Position numbers and translations under genes: made by a program. Below the pieces are notes generated by a model that worked only from the letters and a program-made list of their open reading frames with translations, made no database searches and had not been told where the DNA came from. DNA of 64,000 nt from Streptomyces luomodiensis (GTDB lineage: Bacteria > Actinomycetota > Actinomycetes > Streptomycetales > Streptomycetaceae). The first letter of the stretch is position 1; each line of letters starts with the position of its first letter. This document shows, one piece after another, positions 55,107-64,000 of the stretch. The DNA lies in the NCBI RefSeq assembly GCF_031679605.1, contig NZ_CP117522.1, positions 2,728,001 through 2,792,000 on the forward strand, written 5' to 3'.

Positions 55107-56597
55107 CTACCGCCCCAGCCGGTTCGCCGAGTGCACCGCCCGGAGCACCGCGGCCGCCTTGTTGCGGCACTCCGCGTCCTCGGCCACCGGGTCGGAGTCG
55201 GCGACGATCCCCGCGCCCGCCTGGACGTACGCCGTGCCCTCGCGCAGCAGCGCGGTACGGATGGCGATCGCGGTGTCGGAGTCGCCCGCGAAGTCGAGAT
55301 AGCCGACACAGCCGCCGTACAGCCCGCGGCGGCTCGGCTCCAGCTCCTCGATGATCTGGAGCGCCCGCGGCTTGGGGGCGCCGGAGAGGGTGCCCGCGGG
55401 GAAGCAGGCGGTGAGCACGTCGAAGGCCGTACGGCCCTCGGCGAGGCTGCCGGTGACCGTCGAGACGATGTGCATGACATGGCTGTAGCGCTCGATCGAC
55501 ATGAAGTCGACGACCTCGACGCTGCCGGGCTCGCAGACCCGGCCCAGGTCATTGCGGCCGAGGTCGACGAGCATCAGGTGCTCGGCCCGCTCCTTGGGGT
55601 CGGCGAGCAGCTCTTCGGCGAGGGCGGCGTCCTCCTGCGGAGTGGCGCCCCGGTGCCGGGTGCCGGCGATGGGGTGCAGCATGGCCCGGCCGTCCTCGAC
55701 CTTGACCAGGGCCTCCGGGCTGGAGCCCACCACGTCGAAGCCCTCGAACCGGAAGAGGTACATATAGGGGCTCGGGTTGGTGGCGCGCAGCACCCGGTAG
55801 ACGTCGAGGGCGCTCGCGGAACACGGCGTCTCGAACCGCTGCGAGGGGACGACCTGGAACGCCTCGCCCGCGCGGATGCGCTCCTTGATGTCGTCCACGG
55901 CCGCCATGAAGTCCTCGCCGCCCCACAGCGCGGTGTACTCGGGCAGCTCGGAGTCGGGCAGCGCGGCGGGGTCGGTGGGCATGGGGCGGACGAGGTCGGC
56001 GGCCATCGCGTCGAGCCGCGCCACGGCGTCCGCGTACGCCTCGTCCACGCCCGTTTCGAGGTCGTTGTGGTTGATCGCGTTGGCGATCAGCAGCACGGTG
56101 CCGTCCCAGTGGTCCAGCACCGCGAGGTCCGAGGTGAGCAGCATGGTCAGCTCGGGCAGCCGCAGATCGTCCCGCCCGTGCTCGCCGACCTTCTCCAGGC
56201 GGCGGACGATGTCATAGCCGAGGTAGCCGACCATGCCGCCGGTGAACGGCGGCAGCTGGACCAGGCCCCCGAGGTCACGGGGGGTGTGCAGGGCCTCGAC
56301 GGTGGCGCGCAGCGCCTGGAGGGGGTCGCCTTCGGTGGGCACGCCGACGGGCGGGGTGCCCAGCCAGTGGGCGCGGCCGTCGCGCTCGGTGAGGGTGGCG
56401 GCGCTGCGGACGCCGATGAAGGAGTAGCGGGACCAGGAGCGGCCGTTCTCGGCGGATTCGAGCAGGAAGGTGCCGGGCCGCTCGGCGGCCAGTTTGCGGT
56501 AGAGGCCCACGGGGGTGTCGCCGTCCGCGAGCAGCTTGCGGCTGACGGGGATGACGCGGCGGTCGGCCGCCAGCTTGCGGAAGGTCTCGAGATCCAT
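55107..56597 (-). CDS. trpE: Anthranilate synthase component I
   Basis: 496 residues. The feedback tryptophan site [11 protein letters not shown] is near the N terminus, and the chorismate-binding catalytic motifs [31 protein letters not shown] and [15 protein letters not shown] are complete. It makes anthranilate from chorismate and ammonia; its glutamine amidotransferase partner trpG is not in the window. ATG 56597 ([10 protein letters not shown]) is the conserved start. Regulation is probably mainly by product inhibition: no Trp-rich leader is visible in the 142-base gap after hisI. Confidence 0.96.
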   Translation of the reverse strand: MDLETFRKLAADRRVIPVSRKLLADGDTPVGLYRKLAAERPGTFLLESAENGRSWSRYSFIGVRSAATLTERDGRAHWLGTPPVGVPTEGDPLQALRATVEALHTPRDLGGLVQLPPFTGGMVGYLGYDIVRRLEKVGEHGRDDLRLPELTMLLTSDLAVLDHWDGTVLLIANAINHNDLETGVDEAYADAVARLDAMAADLVRPMPTDPAALPDSELPEYTALWGGEDFMAAVDDIKERIRAGEAFQVVPSQRFETPCSASALDVYRVLRATNPSPYMYLFRFEGFDVVGSSPEALVKVEDGRAMLHPIAGTRHRGATPQEDAALAEELLADPKERAEHLMLVDLGRNDLGRVCEPGSVEVVDFMSIERYSHVMHIVSTVTGSLAEGRTAFDVLTACFPAGTLSGAPKPRALQIIEELEPSRRGLYGGCVGYLDFAGDSDTAIAIRTALLREGTAYVQAGAGIVADSDPVAEDAECRNKAAAVLRAVHSANRLGR

Positions 56598-56739
56598 CGT
56601 GACAGCGTCCTGGGTCGAGGGCCGGGAAGCCCGGCGGGGCACGGGGACTGGGTTGGATGGTGGCCGGGTCGGATGGCGGCCGGTCGGTGGCTGATCTGTC
56701 GCTGGTCTGTCGCCGGTCGGTGGCCGGTCTGTGGCCGGT

Positions 56740-57105
56740 CTACTGGCCGAGCGGGAGCACGTCGGCGTCGAAGCAGGTGCGGTCGCCGGTGTGGCAGGCG
56801 GCGCCGACCTGGTCGACCTTGACGAGGATGGTGTCGGCGTCGCAGTCGAGGGCGACGGACTTGACCAGCTGGACATGGCCGGAGGTGTCGCCCTTGACCC
56901 AGTACTCCTGGCGGCTGCGGCTCCAATAGGTGCAGCGGCCGGTGGTGAGGGTGCGGTGCAGCGCCTCGTCGTCCATCCAGCCGAGCATCAGCACCTCACC
57001 GGTGTCGTACTGCTGGGCGATGGCGGGAAGCAGCCCGTCGGCACCGCGCTTGAGGCGGGCGGCGAGGGCCGGGTCGAGGGCGGAGGGGCGGTCGGAGCCG
57101 GTCAT
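56740..57105 (-). CDS. hisI: Phosphoribosyl-AMP cyclohydrolase
   Basis: 121 residues. Zn/Mg ligands are in [15 protein letters not shown], and the Cys pair in [12 protein letters not shown]; the substrate motif [18 protein letters not shown] is complete. It opens the adenine ring in histidine synthesis. ATG 57105; the much longer frame upstream is antisense to the next gene. Co-directional with trpE (142-base gap). Confidence 0.96.
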   Translation of the reverse strand: MTGSDRPSALDPALAARLKRGADGLLPAIAQQYDTGEVLMLGWMDDEALHRTLTTGRCTYWSRSRQEYWVKGDTSGHVQLVKSVALDCDADTILVKVDQVGAACHTGDRTCFDADVLPLGQ

Positions 57106-57213
57106 GCGACCATTCTGCACGGCCGGGCGGGCGTCCCCGCGAACAATCCCTGTCCGGCCGGCCCGCCCGAGCCCGATGACCGGGTTGTCGGTGGAATGGG
57201 GCATGCTTCGGAC

Positions 57214-58197
57214 ATGACGTTTCCGCCGCCGTCGAACGACCCCAACCGGCCTGGAGACGGCGGGGGGTTCGGTCCGCCGCCGCCACCACAGCCACAGCCA
57301 CAGCCACCGCAGCAGGGCTTCGGGCCGCCGCCCGCGGCGGACCAGCCCGCTCAACCGGGTCCGCCCGGCCGGCCGGGTCCGCCCGCGCTGCCGAGTGGCG
57401 GTTTCGGCCCGCCCCACCCGCCGGTGCCGCTGCCCGGCGGTCCACCGCCGGGCGCTGTGCCGCCGGGCTCCATACCCCCGGGCGCGCTGCCGCCCCCTCC
57501 CCCTCCGCCCGGCAGCAGCGGCTCCAAGGTCACCGCGATCGTCATCGCGGCGGTGGTGGCCGTCGCGGTGGTCGTCGGCGCGATCGTCATCGGGACGAAG
57601 GACGACGGCGGCAAGGAGACGTCGGCCGACGCCGGCCCGTCCGCCTCCGCCTCGGACAGTCCCCTCTCCTCGCCCTCGGATGCCGGACCGTCCGCCTCCG
57701 CCGCCCCGCCGGGCTCGGAGGACCCCGGCCAGGGCGCGCCGCTGGGCGGTGGGAGCGATGTCCCCGACGGCGATCCGGACGCCTCGGACTCGGCGGACCC
57801 GGGTGCGTCGGAGTCCGCCGCGCCCGGTGACCGGGTGCCGTATGTGGTGCTCGATCCCGGCCAGTGCTTCGACCATCCGGCGCTGGACAGCAGCGTCACC
57901 AAGATCGAGAAGCGGTCCTGCCGCAGCCCGCACGACGGCGAGGTGATCGCCAATGAGACGCTGAGCGGTGACTTCTCCTCCGAGAAGGCGATCCAGTCCA
58001 AGGCGCTCTCGCTGTGCGGCACGGACGCCAAGAACCGGCTGAAGAGCATCCCCAACGACGGCCGGATGTACTACTACTACGCGCTCTATCCCGCCCTGAG
58101 CACCTACACCGTCCAGGGCGAGGACCAGGTCTCCTGCGCGCTCACGCTGAGCGCCGGCCCGGACGGCAAGAAGCTGAGCGAGCCCCTGCCGGGGTGA
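57214..58197 (+). CDS. Septum-formation-domain membrane protein
   Basis: 327 residues: a Pro/Gly-rich cytoplasmic region (residues ~1-100), one membrane helix ([20 protein letters not shown]), a Ser/Asp/Pro linker and an extracytoplasmic domain with [31 protein letters not shown] and CALTLS, the Cys pattern of the Septum_form family. Role likely at the cell surface, not proven. ATG 57214 is chosen; ATG 57196 six codons upstream is possible. Divergent from hisI across 108 bases. Confidence 0.8.
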   Translation: MTFPPPSNDPNRPGDGGGFGPPPPPQPQPQPPQQGFGPPPAADQPAQPGPPGRPGPPALPSGGFGPPHPPVPLPGGPPPGAVPPGSIPPGALPPPPPPPGSSGSKVTAIVIAAVVAVAVVVGAIVIGTKDDGGKETSADAGPSASASDSPLSSPSDAGPSASAAPPGSEDPGQGAPLGGGSDVPDGDPDASDSADPGASESAAPGDRVPYVVLDPGQCFDHPALDSSVTKIEKRSCRSPHDGEVIANETLSGDFSSEKAIQSKALSLCGTDAKNRLKSIPNDGRMYYYYALYPALSTYTVQGEDQVSCALTLSAGPDGKKLSEPLPG

Positions 58198-58288
58198 GCC
58201 CTGGCCGGGGTGGGCCCGGCGCGGTGGCGGGCAAGCCTCAGCGGCGATTCTCATGGCCGCGGGCGGGACCCGGCCGTAGGGTGGCCGT

Positions 58289-58921
58289 ATGTCCACTCAC
58301 GCGAAGCGCGAACGCCTGCTCCTCGCCGACCTCTTGGAGAACGCGGGCCCCGGTGCCCCCACGCTGTGCGAGGGCTGGACCACCCGCGATCTGGCGGCCC
58401 ATCTGGTGGTCCGCGAGCGCCGCCCCGACGCGGCCGCCGGGGTGCTGGTCAAGCCGCTGGCCGCGCGGCTGGCCCGGGTGCAGGAGGAGTTCGCGGCGAA
58501 GCCGTACGAGGAGTTGCTCCAGCTGTTCCGCACCGGTCCGCCGCGGATGTCGCCGTTCGCGCTGAAGCAGGTGGACGAGGGGGCCAACAGCTTCGAGTTC
58601 TACGTCCACGCCGAGGATGTGCGCCGGGCCCGGCCGGACTGGACACCGCGCGAGCTGGACCCGGTCTTCGCCGACACGCTGTGGTCCCGGATCGAGCGCG
58701 GCGCCCGGGTGTTCGGCCGCCGCTCCCCGGTCGGCCTGGTGCTGCGCCGTCCGGACGGCCGTACGGCGGTGGCCCGCCGAGGCGTCCCGGTCGTCACGGT
58801 CACCGGCGAACCGGGCGAGTTGGTGCTCTTCCTCACCGGCCGTCAGAAGGCCGCCCGGGTCGAGCTGGAGGGCGACAAGGAGGCCGTGGCGGCGGCGCAG
58901 GAGGCCAAGCTCGGCATCTGA
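58289..58921 (+). CDS. TIGR03085-family DinB-type metal-binding protein
   Basis: 210 residues. The N-terminal four-helix domain has [19 protein letters not shown] and [15 protein letters not shown], which supply the metal His residues of the mycothiol-dependent maleylpyruvate isomerase/DinB superfamily. The C-terminal SCP2-like part ends [15 protein letters not shown]. Possibly a mycothiol-dependent enzyme; substrate unknown. ATG 58289. Confidence 0.88.
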   Translation: MSTHAKRERLLLADLLENAGPGAPTLCEGWTTRDLAAHLVVRERRPDAAAGVLVKPLAARLARVQEEFAAKPYEELLQLFRTGPPRMSPFALKQVDEGANSFEFYVHAEDVRRARPDWTPRELDPVFADTLWSRIERGARVFGRRSPVGLVLRRPDGRTAVARRGVPVVTVTGEPGELVLFLTGRQKAARVELEGDKEAVAAAQEAKLGI

Positions 58922-58996
58922 GCGGCCTCGCCCGGCCGGCCCGGCCCCCTGTGGGTCACCGCGCCCGGCCGCACCGGGCCCGTGAGGAACCCACGA

Positions 58997-59025
58997 GCCC
59001 CGCCCGCCCGCGCGGCGGGCGGGGC
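58997..59025. terminator. Bidirectional terminator
   Basis: A 12-bp perfect stem (GCCCCGCCCGCC at 58997-59008 against 59014-59025), 5-base loop, lies between convergent genes. Confidence 0.85.
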
Positions 59026-59039
59026 GTCGAGCGGACTCC

Positions 59040-59876
59040 CTAGCACGTCTCCCGGACGTAGTCCTCGCTGTCGTCGGTGGAGACGTCCACGTCCCGCAGG
59101 ACGACGCTGAGCCGGTCGCCCCAGCCCTCGCACGCCTTGGCGAAGCCCTCCTCGCCGTACTCGACGACCACGACGTGATCGTCGTACGCCTTGGCGAACG
59201 CGTCGCACTCGTCGTACTGGCCGCACTCCTCGACCACCGCGAAGTCCAGCCCGGCCGCCTTCCGGCCGGACAGCAGCTCGGCGGTGTTCTTCTGACCGAT
59301 GGCCAGCCCCTGGGCGTGGGCGTGCTCGGACAGCAGGGCGATGAACGCCTTGGCGTCGCTGGGGGTCAGCAGGTCCTGGGAGCGTTCGTAGCTGTCGTAG
59401 TTGTCGGGCTCGATGGCGTCGAAGCCCTTGTCGGCGCAGCCGTCGATCCAGGTGTTGACCTTGTCGGCCACGCGCTCGCGCTTCTTGGCGGTGCTGATGT
59501 CGAGCAGCGGCTCGTTCCAGTCCTCGTCGATGACCAGATCGCCGTTCTTGTCGCGCAGCAGCAGGTCGTCCGGCCACTGCTTGCGCTCGCCCGGCTGGAC
59601 CTGGAAGGCGTTGACGTAGCAGATGTTGTAGAGCCCGTCCGCCGGGGAGTCCGCGCGGTCGCGGCTGACGATGTCGACGCCCTTCGGCGGGGTGTACCCC
59701 CCGCCGATCTGGTAGTCGAAACCGCCGTGGACGGGCGGCAGCGCCACTTCGGACGCGTCGGCCCCGTTGGCCCCGTTGGACAGGGACACGGCCACGACGG
59801 CGGCGGCGACGGCGGCCGCCGCCACCGAGGCAGCGGCCCAGCGGCGGCGAAGGCGGTGGGCATGGCTGGCTGGCAT
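59040..59876 (-). CDS. Secreted GH114-type endo-alpha-1,4-polygalactosaminidase-like protein
   Basis: 278 residues. A signal peptide (LRRRWAAASVAAAAVAAAVV) leads to a TIM-barrel domain of the GH114/GHL family with FDYQIGGGYTPPKGVDIVSR, CYVNAFQVQPGERKQWP, FDAIEPDNYD (acidic catalytic candidate) and QKNTAELL. Members cleave galactosaminoglycan or related polymers; the native substrate here is not evident. ATG 59876 follows GGAG at five bases. Confidence 0.85.
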   Translation of the reverse strand: MPASHAHRLRRRWAAASVAAAAVAAAVVAVSLSNGANGADASEVALPPVHGGFDYQIGGGYTPPKGVDIVSRDRADSPADGLYNICYVNAFQVQPGERKQWPDDLLLRDKNGDLVIDEDWNEPLLDISTAKKRERVADKVNTWIDGCADKGFDAIEPDNYDSYERSQDLLTPSDAKAFIALLSEHAHAQGLAIGQKNTAELLSGRKAAGLDFAVVEECGQYDECDAFAKAYDDHVVVVEYGEEGFAKACEGWGDRLSVVLRDVDVSTDDSEDYVRETC

Positions 59877-60193
59877 GAAAGCTCCAACACTCGCGGGCAA
59901 CGACCCCGCCTCGGACGGCATCCGCCGTCCTGGCGACTGAGTCCGGGCTCGGGACCGGAACCGGGTCCCCTACCGGCTGGGCGCGCCTCTTGCCTCTTGG
60001 GCGGCACCGGGCTGGACACCCGTGCGACTGCTGCGATCAAAGCGGGCCCCGGCAACGGCGTCAAGTCGGCAGGCCACGGGACCGGACTCGCCGCCTCCGG
60101 GCCGGCTGAGCCGACGTCAGCCCCGCGTCGGCCCGCGCGTCGAGCCGCCCGGGGAACGGCGGCCCCGAATGCCGCCGATGCGCGCCCGTGCCC
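59877..60193. other. Intergenic region between the GH114 and SDR genes
   Basis: 317 bases, very GC-rich, with no convincing reading frame of biased codon use. It should carry the GH114 gene promoter; no clear hairpin or operator is seen. Confidence 0.35.
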
Positions 60194-60937
60194 CTACTGG
60201 GCGCTCGCGGCCGGGCGGACCACGATCTCGTTGACGTCGACCTCGGCGGGCTGGCCGATGGCGTAGGCAATGGCGTCCGCGATCGCGGAGGCGGGGATGG
60301 CCACCGAGCGGTAGGTCTTCATGGCCTCGCGGGCGCCCTCATCGGAGATGGAGTCGGCGAGTTCGGACTCGGTCACGCCCGGGGAGACCAGGCTGGCCCG
60401 GATGTCACCGGCCGACTCCTGGCGCAGCCCCTCCGTGATGGCGCGGACGGCGAACTTGGTGGCGCAGTACACCGCGGCGGTCGGCGACACCTCGTACGCG
60501 CCGACCGAGGCGATGTTCACGATGTGCCCACCGCCCTGCTCCTTCATCACCGGCAGGGCCGCGGCGATGCCGTACAGCACCCCGCGCACGTTCACATCGA
60601 GCATCCGGTCCCACTCGTCGACCTTCAGCGCCTCCAGCGGCGAGAGCGGCATCACCCCGGCGTTGTTGACGATCACATCCACCCGCCCGAACCGCTCCCG
60701 GGCGGCGGCCACGAAGGCGCGCACGTCCTCGGCCGAGGTGACATCGAGCCGCTGGTACGCGGCGGTGCCGCCGTCGGCGGTGATCTGCGCGGCCAGCTCG
60801 CCGAGCCGCTCGGTCCGGCGCGCCCCCAGGTAGACCCGGTGCCCGTCGGCGGCGAGCCGACGGGCGGTCGCCTCCCCGATCCCACTGCTGGCCCCGGTGA
60901 TGAGCACGACCTTGTCCGTGACGTTCCTGGCGTTCAT
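60194..60937 (-). CDS. Short-chain dehydrogenase/reductase
   Basis: 247 residues of classical SDR: cofactor motif TGASSGIG near residue 15, NNAG in VIVNNAGVMPLSPLE, catalytic Ser in IASVGAYE and YCATK as YxxxK. The ARRTERL stretch after the second strand suggests NADP preference. The closest relatives are the YdfG/serine-dehydrogenase-like general SDRs; the substrate is not known. ATG 60937. Confidence 0.92.
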   Translation of the reverse strand: MNARNVTDKVVLITGASSGIGEATARRLAADGHRVYLGARRTERLGELAAQITADGGTAAYQRLDVTSAEDVRAFVAAARERFGRVDVIVNNAGVMPLSPLEALKVDEWDRMLDVNVRGVLYGIAAALPVMKEQGGGHIVNIASVGAYEVSPTAAVYCATKFAVRAITEGLRQESAGDIRASLVSPGVTESELADSISDEGAREAMKTYRSVAIPASAIADAIAYAIGQPAEVDVNEIVVRPAASAQ

Positions 60938-61346
60938 GGCGGTATCCCTTTCGATCCTGCTGCCGTTCGCTGTCCTGCACCACCGAGTCTGCGCAGGTCA
61001 GCGGCCCCATACCAGGACGCCCTTCTCCTGGGTGCGCCACACCCGGTCGGGGCTGCGGATACGGTCACACCTCGATCGCGCTCGCCCGCAGCGGGCCGAC
61101 GAAGCCGCACCCGCGCCGGGAATCCGGGGTTGTGCACCTCGGCGGAGCGGGTCGAGTCCGCTCGCCCCGTCCACGCCGATGGCCGCATCTGACCGTCCCC
61201 GCTAGGTTCGGAACCCGCGCACCTGGACCGACAGGCCGAGTGCCCGCGCGTTGTTCTGCGGAGTGCGGCCGAAGACGACCGCGAGCAGGACGGCGAGGTA
61301 CGCGGTCCCGATCCCGCCGTAGATCATGAAAGGGAGCACGCAGACG
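60938..61346. other. Region between the SDR and OsmC genes
   Basis: 409 bases. Apart from the possible 41-residue minus-strand ORF at 61202-61327, I see no supported gene. The frames open across 60938-61190 show no recognisable protein. Confidence 0.35.
61202..61327 (-). CDS. Possible 41-residue single-helix protein
   Basis: ATG 61327 to TAG 61202 encodes MIYGGIGTAYLAVLLAVVFG followed by a polar tail (RTPQNNARALGLSVQVRGF). It has about 90% GC at codon third positions and one predicted membrane helix, which favours coding. There is no good ribosome site and no known family, and it diverges from OsmC with overlapping upstream regions. Confidence 0.3.
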   Translation of the reverse strand: MIYGGIGTAYLAVLLAVVFGRTPQNNARALGLSVQVRGFRT

Positions 61347-61817
61347 ATGGGCCGGAAGCACTCCTACCGCACCACCGTCCGCTGGACCGGCAACACCGGT
61401 TCGGGGACGAGTGGTTACCGCGACTACGGGCGGTCGCACGACGTCATCGGCGACGGCAAGCCGACCCTGCGGGCCAGTGCCGATCCCGCGTTCCTGGGGG
61501 ATGCGGAGTGCTGGAATCCGGAGGAGTTCCTGCTGGCCTCGCTCTCCCAGTGCCACATGCTGACCTACCTCTCCGTGTGCGCCCGGGACGGGGTGCGGGT
61601 CACGGCGTACGAGGACGTCGCCACCGGGGTCATGGAGGAGGCGGCCGGGCACAGCGGGCGCTTCACCGAGGTGGTGCTGAACCCGGTGGTCACCGTCGCC
61701 GACGCGGCGATGGTGGAGCGGGCGCGCGCGGCGCACAGGGACGCGCACGAGGCGTGTTTCATCGCCAACTCGGTCAACTTCCCCGTCCTGCACCAGCCCA
61801 CCGTCCGGGTCGGCTGA
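61347..61817 (+). CDS. OsmC-family protein
   Basis: 156 residues of the OsmC/Ohr fold. The peroxidatic Cys region is LLASLSQCHMLTYLSVCA, with the second conserved stretch HEACFIANSVNFPV. The subgroup is OsmC-like rather than Ohr (no Ohr-type second Cys in VxxAH). Possibly a thiol peroxidase or an uncharacterised reductase. ATG 61347 lies 10 bases after AGGGAG; ATG 61326 is an alternative lacking a ribosome site. Confidence 0.88.
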   Translation: MGRKHSYRTTVRWTGNTGSGTSGYRDYGRSHDVIGDGKPTLRASADPAFLGDAECWNPEEFLLASLSQCHMLTYLSVCARDGVRVTAYEDVATGVMEEAAGHSGRFTEVVLNPVVTVADAAMVERARAAHRDAHEACFIANSVNFPVLHQPTVRVG

Positions 61818-61950
61818 GCTCAGGCCGCCGTCGGCGGGGACCCCGTCGCCGAGCAGCCGGGCACGGTCAGCACCCGCGCAGCAGATGTGGCGCAGGTCAC
61901 GGGAACCACCTCCGGCGTGCGGAGAGGCACGGGTGTGAGGTGTAAACGAC

Positions 61951-62592
61951 ATGACTGAGGGTGTGCGGGCGCGGATTCGGGCGGGTGACCGCGAGGCGTT
62001 CGCAGAGCTCTACGAGAGTTACGCGCGCACGGTGTACAACCACGCCTACCGGCTGACCGGCGACTGGTCGGTCGCCGAGGAGGTGATGGGGGACACGTTC
62101 CTCGACGCCTGGCGTAACCGGGAGCAACTGGAGCCCGGCGACGGCACGCTGAAACCGTGGCTGCTGGGCGTGGCGACGAACAAGGCGCGGAACGCCAACC
62201 GGGGCATCGGCCGCCGGCTGGCCTTCCTGGCCCGCCGCCCCGCCCCCGACCCGGTGGCGGACTTCGCCGACGAGGCCGCCGGGCGCATCGACGACGCCCG
62301 CCGGCTCGCGGCCGTACGCACGGTGTACGGCCGCCTGCGGCGCGGCGAGCAGGAGGTGCTGGCGCTGTGCGTATGGTCCGGCCTGGACTACGCGCAGGCC
62401 GCGCAGGCGCTGGGGGTTCCGGTGGGGACCGTGCGCTCGCGGCTGTCCCGCGCCCGCGCCCGGCTGCGGAAGCTCGCCGAGCAGAAACTCGCGGAAGAAA
62501 AGAAGGAACCGCGATCTCGCCGCGGAGAGGTACAGAGCGAGGCCGCGTTCGCGGCCCTGCCCTTTCAGGAACTTCAGGAGGAACCCCGATGA
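61951..62592 (+). CDS. ECF-type RNA polymerase sigma factor
   Basis: 213 residues. Region 2 (FAELYESYARTVYNHAYRLTG, then DWSVAEEVMGDTFLDAWR) and region 4 (LCVWSGLDYAQAAQALGVPV, then GTVRSRLSRARARLRKL) define an extracytoplasmic-function sigma factor. A ~35-residue C-terminal tail follows. The stop overlaps the next gene start (ATGA at 62589-62592), so the membrane partner is translationally coupled and probably controls it. Confidence 0.94.
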   Translation: MTEGVRARIRAGDREAFAELYESYARTVYNHAYRLTGDWSVAEEVMGDTFLDAWRNREQLEPGDGTLKPWLLGVATNKARNANRGIGRRLAFLARRPAPDPVADFADEAAGRIDDARRLAAVRTVYGRLRRGEQEVLALCVWSGLDYAQAAQALGVPVGTVRSRLSRARARLRKLAEQKLAEEKKEPRSRRGEVQSEAAFAALPFQELQEEPR

Positions 62593-63626
62593 ACGCCGCC
62601 GGCTCCGGTCCCGCACGGGCCGGGCACGAGGAAGCGGAGCGCGAGGAACTGGCCCGGCTGCTTCCCGCCCCGGCCGAACGGGACGTTCCTTCCGAGCCCT
62701 ACCTCCACCACAAGGACCGTTTGATGCAGCACATCGATGACGACCAGAACCGCACCGCCCCCGCGCCCGCCCAGAAGATCCGGCGGCGGATGCTGCGCCC
62801 GGCGCTGCTGATGCCCGCCGCGGGCCTGGCGCTGGCCGGGGCGCTGGCCGTCACCCTCACCGCGGGCGGGGAGTCCGGCAACGGCTCCGGCCAGCCCCGG
62901 GAGAGCGCCGCCGTCCTGCTCGACCGGATCGCCGGCGTCGCCGAGAAGACGGACGTCGAGCCGGTACGGGAAGACCAGTTGGTCTACGTCAAGAGTCTGA
63001 TGGCGGGAGCCGAGCTGAAAGAGGACGGCTCCTCCAAGCTGGACCCGCTGCACGAGCGGGAGATCTGGAAGTCGCAGATCTCCAAGCCAGTGATCAAGAT
63101 CGGCCTGATCCACGAGGACGGGGCCTACTTCCCGCTCAACGAGGGGGGCCCCGGCACTCCGGCGGGCGTCCACCGGCCGACGTACCTCTGGCTGTCGTCC
63201 CTGCCCACCGACCCGGACGCCCTCCTCAAGGAGCTGTACCGGATGGCCGAGCCGGAGGAGGGGCACGAGAAGGCGCAGGCCGTCTTCGACCTGATCGGCG
63301 AACTGCTGTCGGAGAACGTCATGCCGCCGGAGAACGCCGCCGCCATCTACAAGGCCGCCGCGAAGCTCCCCGGGGTGCAGCGCGTCGACGACGCGGTGGA
63401 CGCGGCCGGGCGGCACGGGGTCGGCATCGCCCGTACCGACAAGTGGGCGTCGACCGCCACCGAATGGGTCTTCGACCGGGACAGCCTGGCCTTCCTCGGC
63501 GAGCGCCGCTACCGGACGAAGGACATCGGGGCGGGCAAGAAGGGCGACATCCTGGAGAAGTTCGCGGTCCTGGAACGCGGCATCGTCGACGCGTACCGCG
63601 AGCGGCCGGACTCGGACACGAAGTAG
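62589..63626 (+). CDS. CU044_5270-family membrane protein (probable sigma-factor partner)
   Basis: 345 residues: a cytoplasmic N terminus (~75 residues) with acidic helices, one membrane helix (LLMPAAGLALAGALAVTLTA) and an extracytoplasmic domain ending in FGVLERGIVDAY-like helices. The family is defined by association with ECF sigma factors in actinobacteria. It lacks a zinc-binding HxxxCxxC motif, so any anti-sigma action would not be of the ZAS type. ATGA overlap with the sigma gene. Confidence 0.85.
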   Translation: MNAAGSGPARAGHEEAEREELARLLPAPAERDVPSEPYLHHKDRLMQHIDDDQNRTAPAPAQKIRRRMLRPALLMPAAGLALAGALAVTLTAGGESGNGSGQPRESAAVLLDRIAGVAEKTDVEPVREDQLVYVKSLMAGAELKEDGSSKLDPLHEREIWKSQISKPVIKIGLIHEDGAYFPLNEGGPGTPAGVHRPTYLWLSSLPTDPDALLKELYRMAEPEEGHEKAQAVFDLIGELLSENVMPPENAAAIYKAAAKLPGVQRVDDAVDAAGRHGVGIARTDKWASTATEWVFDRDSLAFLGERRYRTKDIGAGKKGDILEKFAVLERGIVDAYRERPDSDTK

Positions 63627-63635
63627 ACGGGCCCC

Positions 63636-63674
63636 GGGGGTGGGGCGGACCGTGCTGCGGTCCGTCCCGCCCCC
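63636..63674. terminator. Terminator after the CU044_5270-family gene
   Basis: A 17-bp stem (63636-63652 against 63658-63674) with two G-U pairs and a 5-base loop, 9 bases past the stop; it also faces the convergent hisF. Confidence 0.75.
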
Positions 63675-63758
63675 GGCCGTTGGGCCAGGGCCCTTCCGGC
63701 GGATCTCGGCCGGAGGAGGAGCGGTGTCGCGGGGCCGCGACGACCCACCGGACAGGGC

Positions 63759-64000
63759 CTAGCGGACCGGGTGCCCTGCCCTCCGCAGTTCGTCCTTGAC
63801 CTGGCCGATCCGCAGATCGCCGAAGTGGAAGACGGACGCGGCCAGCACCGCGTCCGCGCCCGCGGCGATCGCCGGCGGGAAGTCGGCGAGCTTCCCCGCG
63901 CCGCCGCTGGCGATGACCGGGATGGTGACGTGCTTGCGGACGGCCTCGATCATGGCCGTGTCGTAGCCGTCCTTGGTGCCGTCCGCGTCCATGGAGTTCA
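63759..64000 (-). CDS. hisF: Imidazole glycerol phosphate synthase subunit HisF (3' part)
   Basis: Only the last ~80 residues are in the window, open to the right edge. [13 protein letters not shown] (with the catalytic Asp), then [19 protein letters not shown] and [15 protein letters not shown] are the HisF barrel end. It closes the imidazole ring in histidine synthesis together with HisH. TAG at 63759-63761. Confidence 0.96.
   Translation of the reverse strand, partial: NSMDADGTKDGYDTAMIEAVRKHVTIPVIASGGAGKLADFPPAIAAGADAVLAASVFHFGDLRIGQVKDELRRAGHPVR

Noticed and set aside
56598..56739. trpE attenuator with Trp-rich leader peptide
   Set aside because: No Trp-codon run or paired antiterminator hairpins on the minus strand; the gap is a GC-rich imperfect repeat.
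60897..61205. Plus-strand frame upstream of OsmC as a gene
   Set aside because: No ribosome site, no family resemblance, overlaps the SDR start and promoter.

Overview
The window is high-GC actinobacterial chromosome, most likely Streptomyces. Support comes from the very high G+C with strong third-position GC bias, many GTG starts, Tat and Sec exported proteins, an ANTAR response regulator, trpM, an F420/PPOX-type protein, a TIGR03085 (mycothiol/DinB-type) protein, a CU044_5270-family protein behind an ECF sigma factor, and trp genes without trpF.

Layout. 1-5.4 kb: branched-chain amino acid ABC operon (end of the binding protein, livH, livM, livG, livF). 5.4-8.8 kb: ANTAR response regulator, a short-variable-loop tRNA with a CAA anticodon, the remnant of an HTH/homing-endonuclease-like gene, pyk and a SIMPL-domain protein. 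9-11 kb: a 16-bp tandem array upstream of a Tat-exported 5'-nucleotidase. 11.2-21.2 kb: a catabolic-looking cluster (leader ORF, MFS transporter, acyl-CoA ligase, FCD-type GntR regulator, LeuC-like and LeuD-like hydratase subunits, an isocitrate-lyase-family C-C lyase, two MmgE/PrpD proteins). 21.2-24.1 kb: an overlapping amino-acid decarboxylase and N-hydroxylase pair of desferrioxamine DesA/DesB type, without the later siderophore genes. 24.3-32.4 kb: narGHJI, with a TDT-family transporter upstream. 32.8-40.3 kb: pepN, chorismate mutase, a 0.9-kb minisatellite, a VOC protein, a trypsin-like protease, an HExxH/zinc-ribbon protein followed by a 15-bp x10 array, and a PPOX protein. 40.5-46.8 kb: gltD and gltB, with a GlnR-box-like site upstream. 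46.8-57.1 kb: a long minus-strand series (hisI, trpE, three small membrane proteins, a 54-codon ORF, trpC, trpM, trpB, trpA, a DsbA-like protein, lgt, a VIT1-family transporter). 57.2-64 kb: septum-formation-like membrane protein, TIGR03085 protein, GH114-type secreted protein, SDR, OsmC, ECF sigma factor with partner, and the end of hisF.

How it fits together. Both ends are primary metabolism (BCAA uptake, pyruvate kinase, GOGAT, Trp and His synthesis, lipoprotein maturation). The block from about 11.2 to 32.4 kb looks like accessory material in that core: a hydratase plus lyase pathway under a GntR regulator, a partial hydroxamate-siderophore module and anaerobic nitrate respiration. The most original item is the 11.2-21.2 kb cluster. 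Its enzyme set (aconitase-superfamily heterodimer, ICL/PEPM lyase with KRCGH, CoA ligase, two MmgE/PrpD proteins) resembles the dimethylmaleate hydratase/dimethylmalate lyase logic and suggests breakdown of an alkylated malate or citrate into a keto acid plus an acid that is then activated with CoA. The substrate is not evident from sequence.
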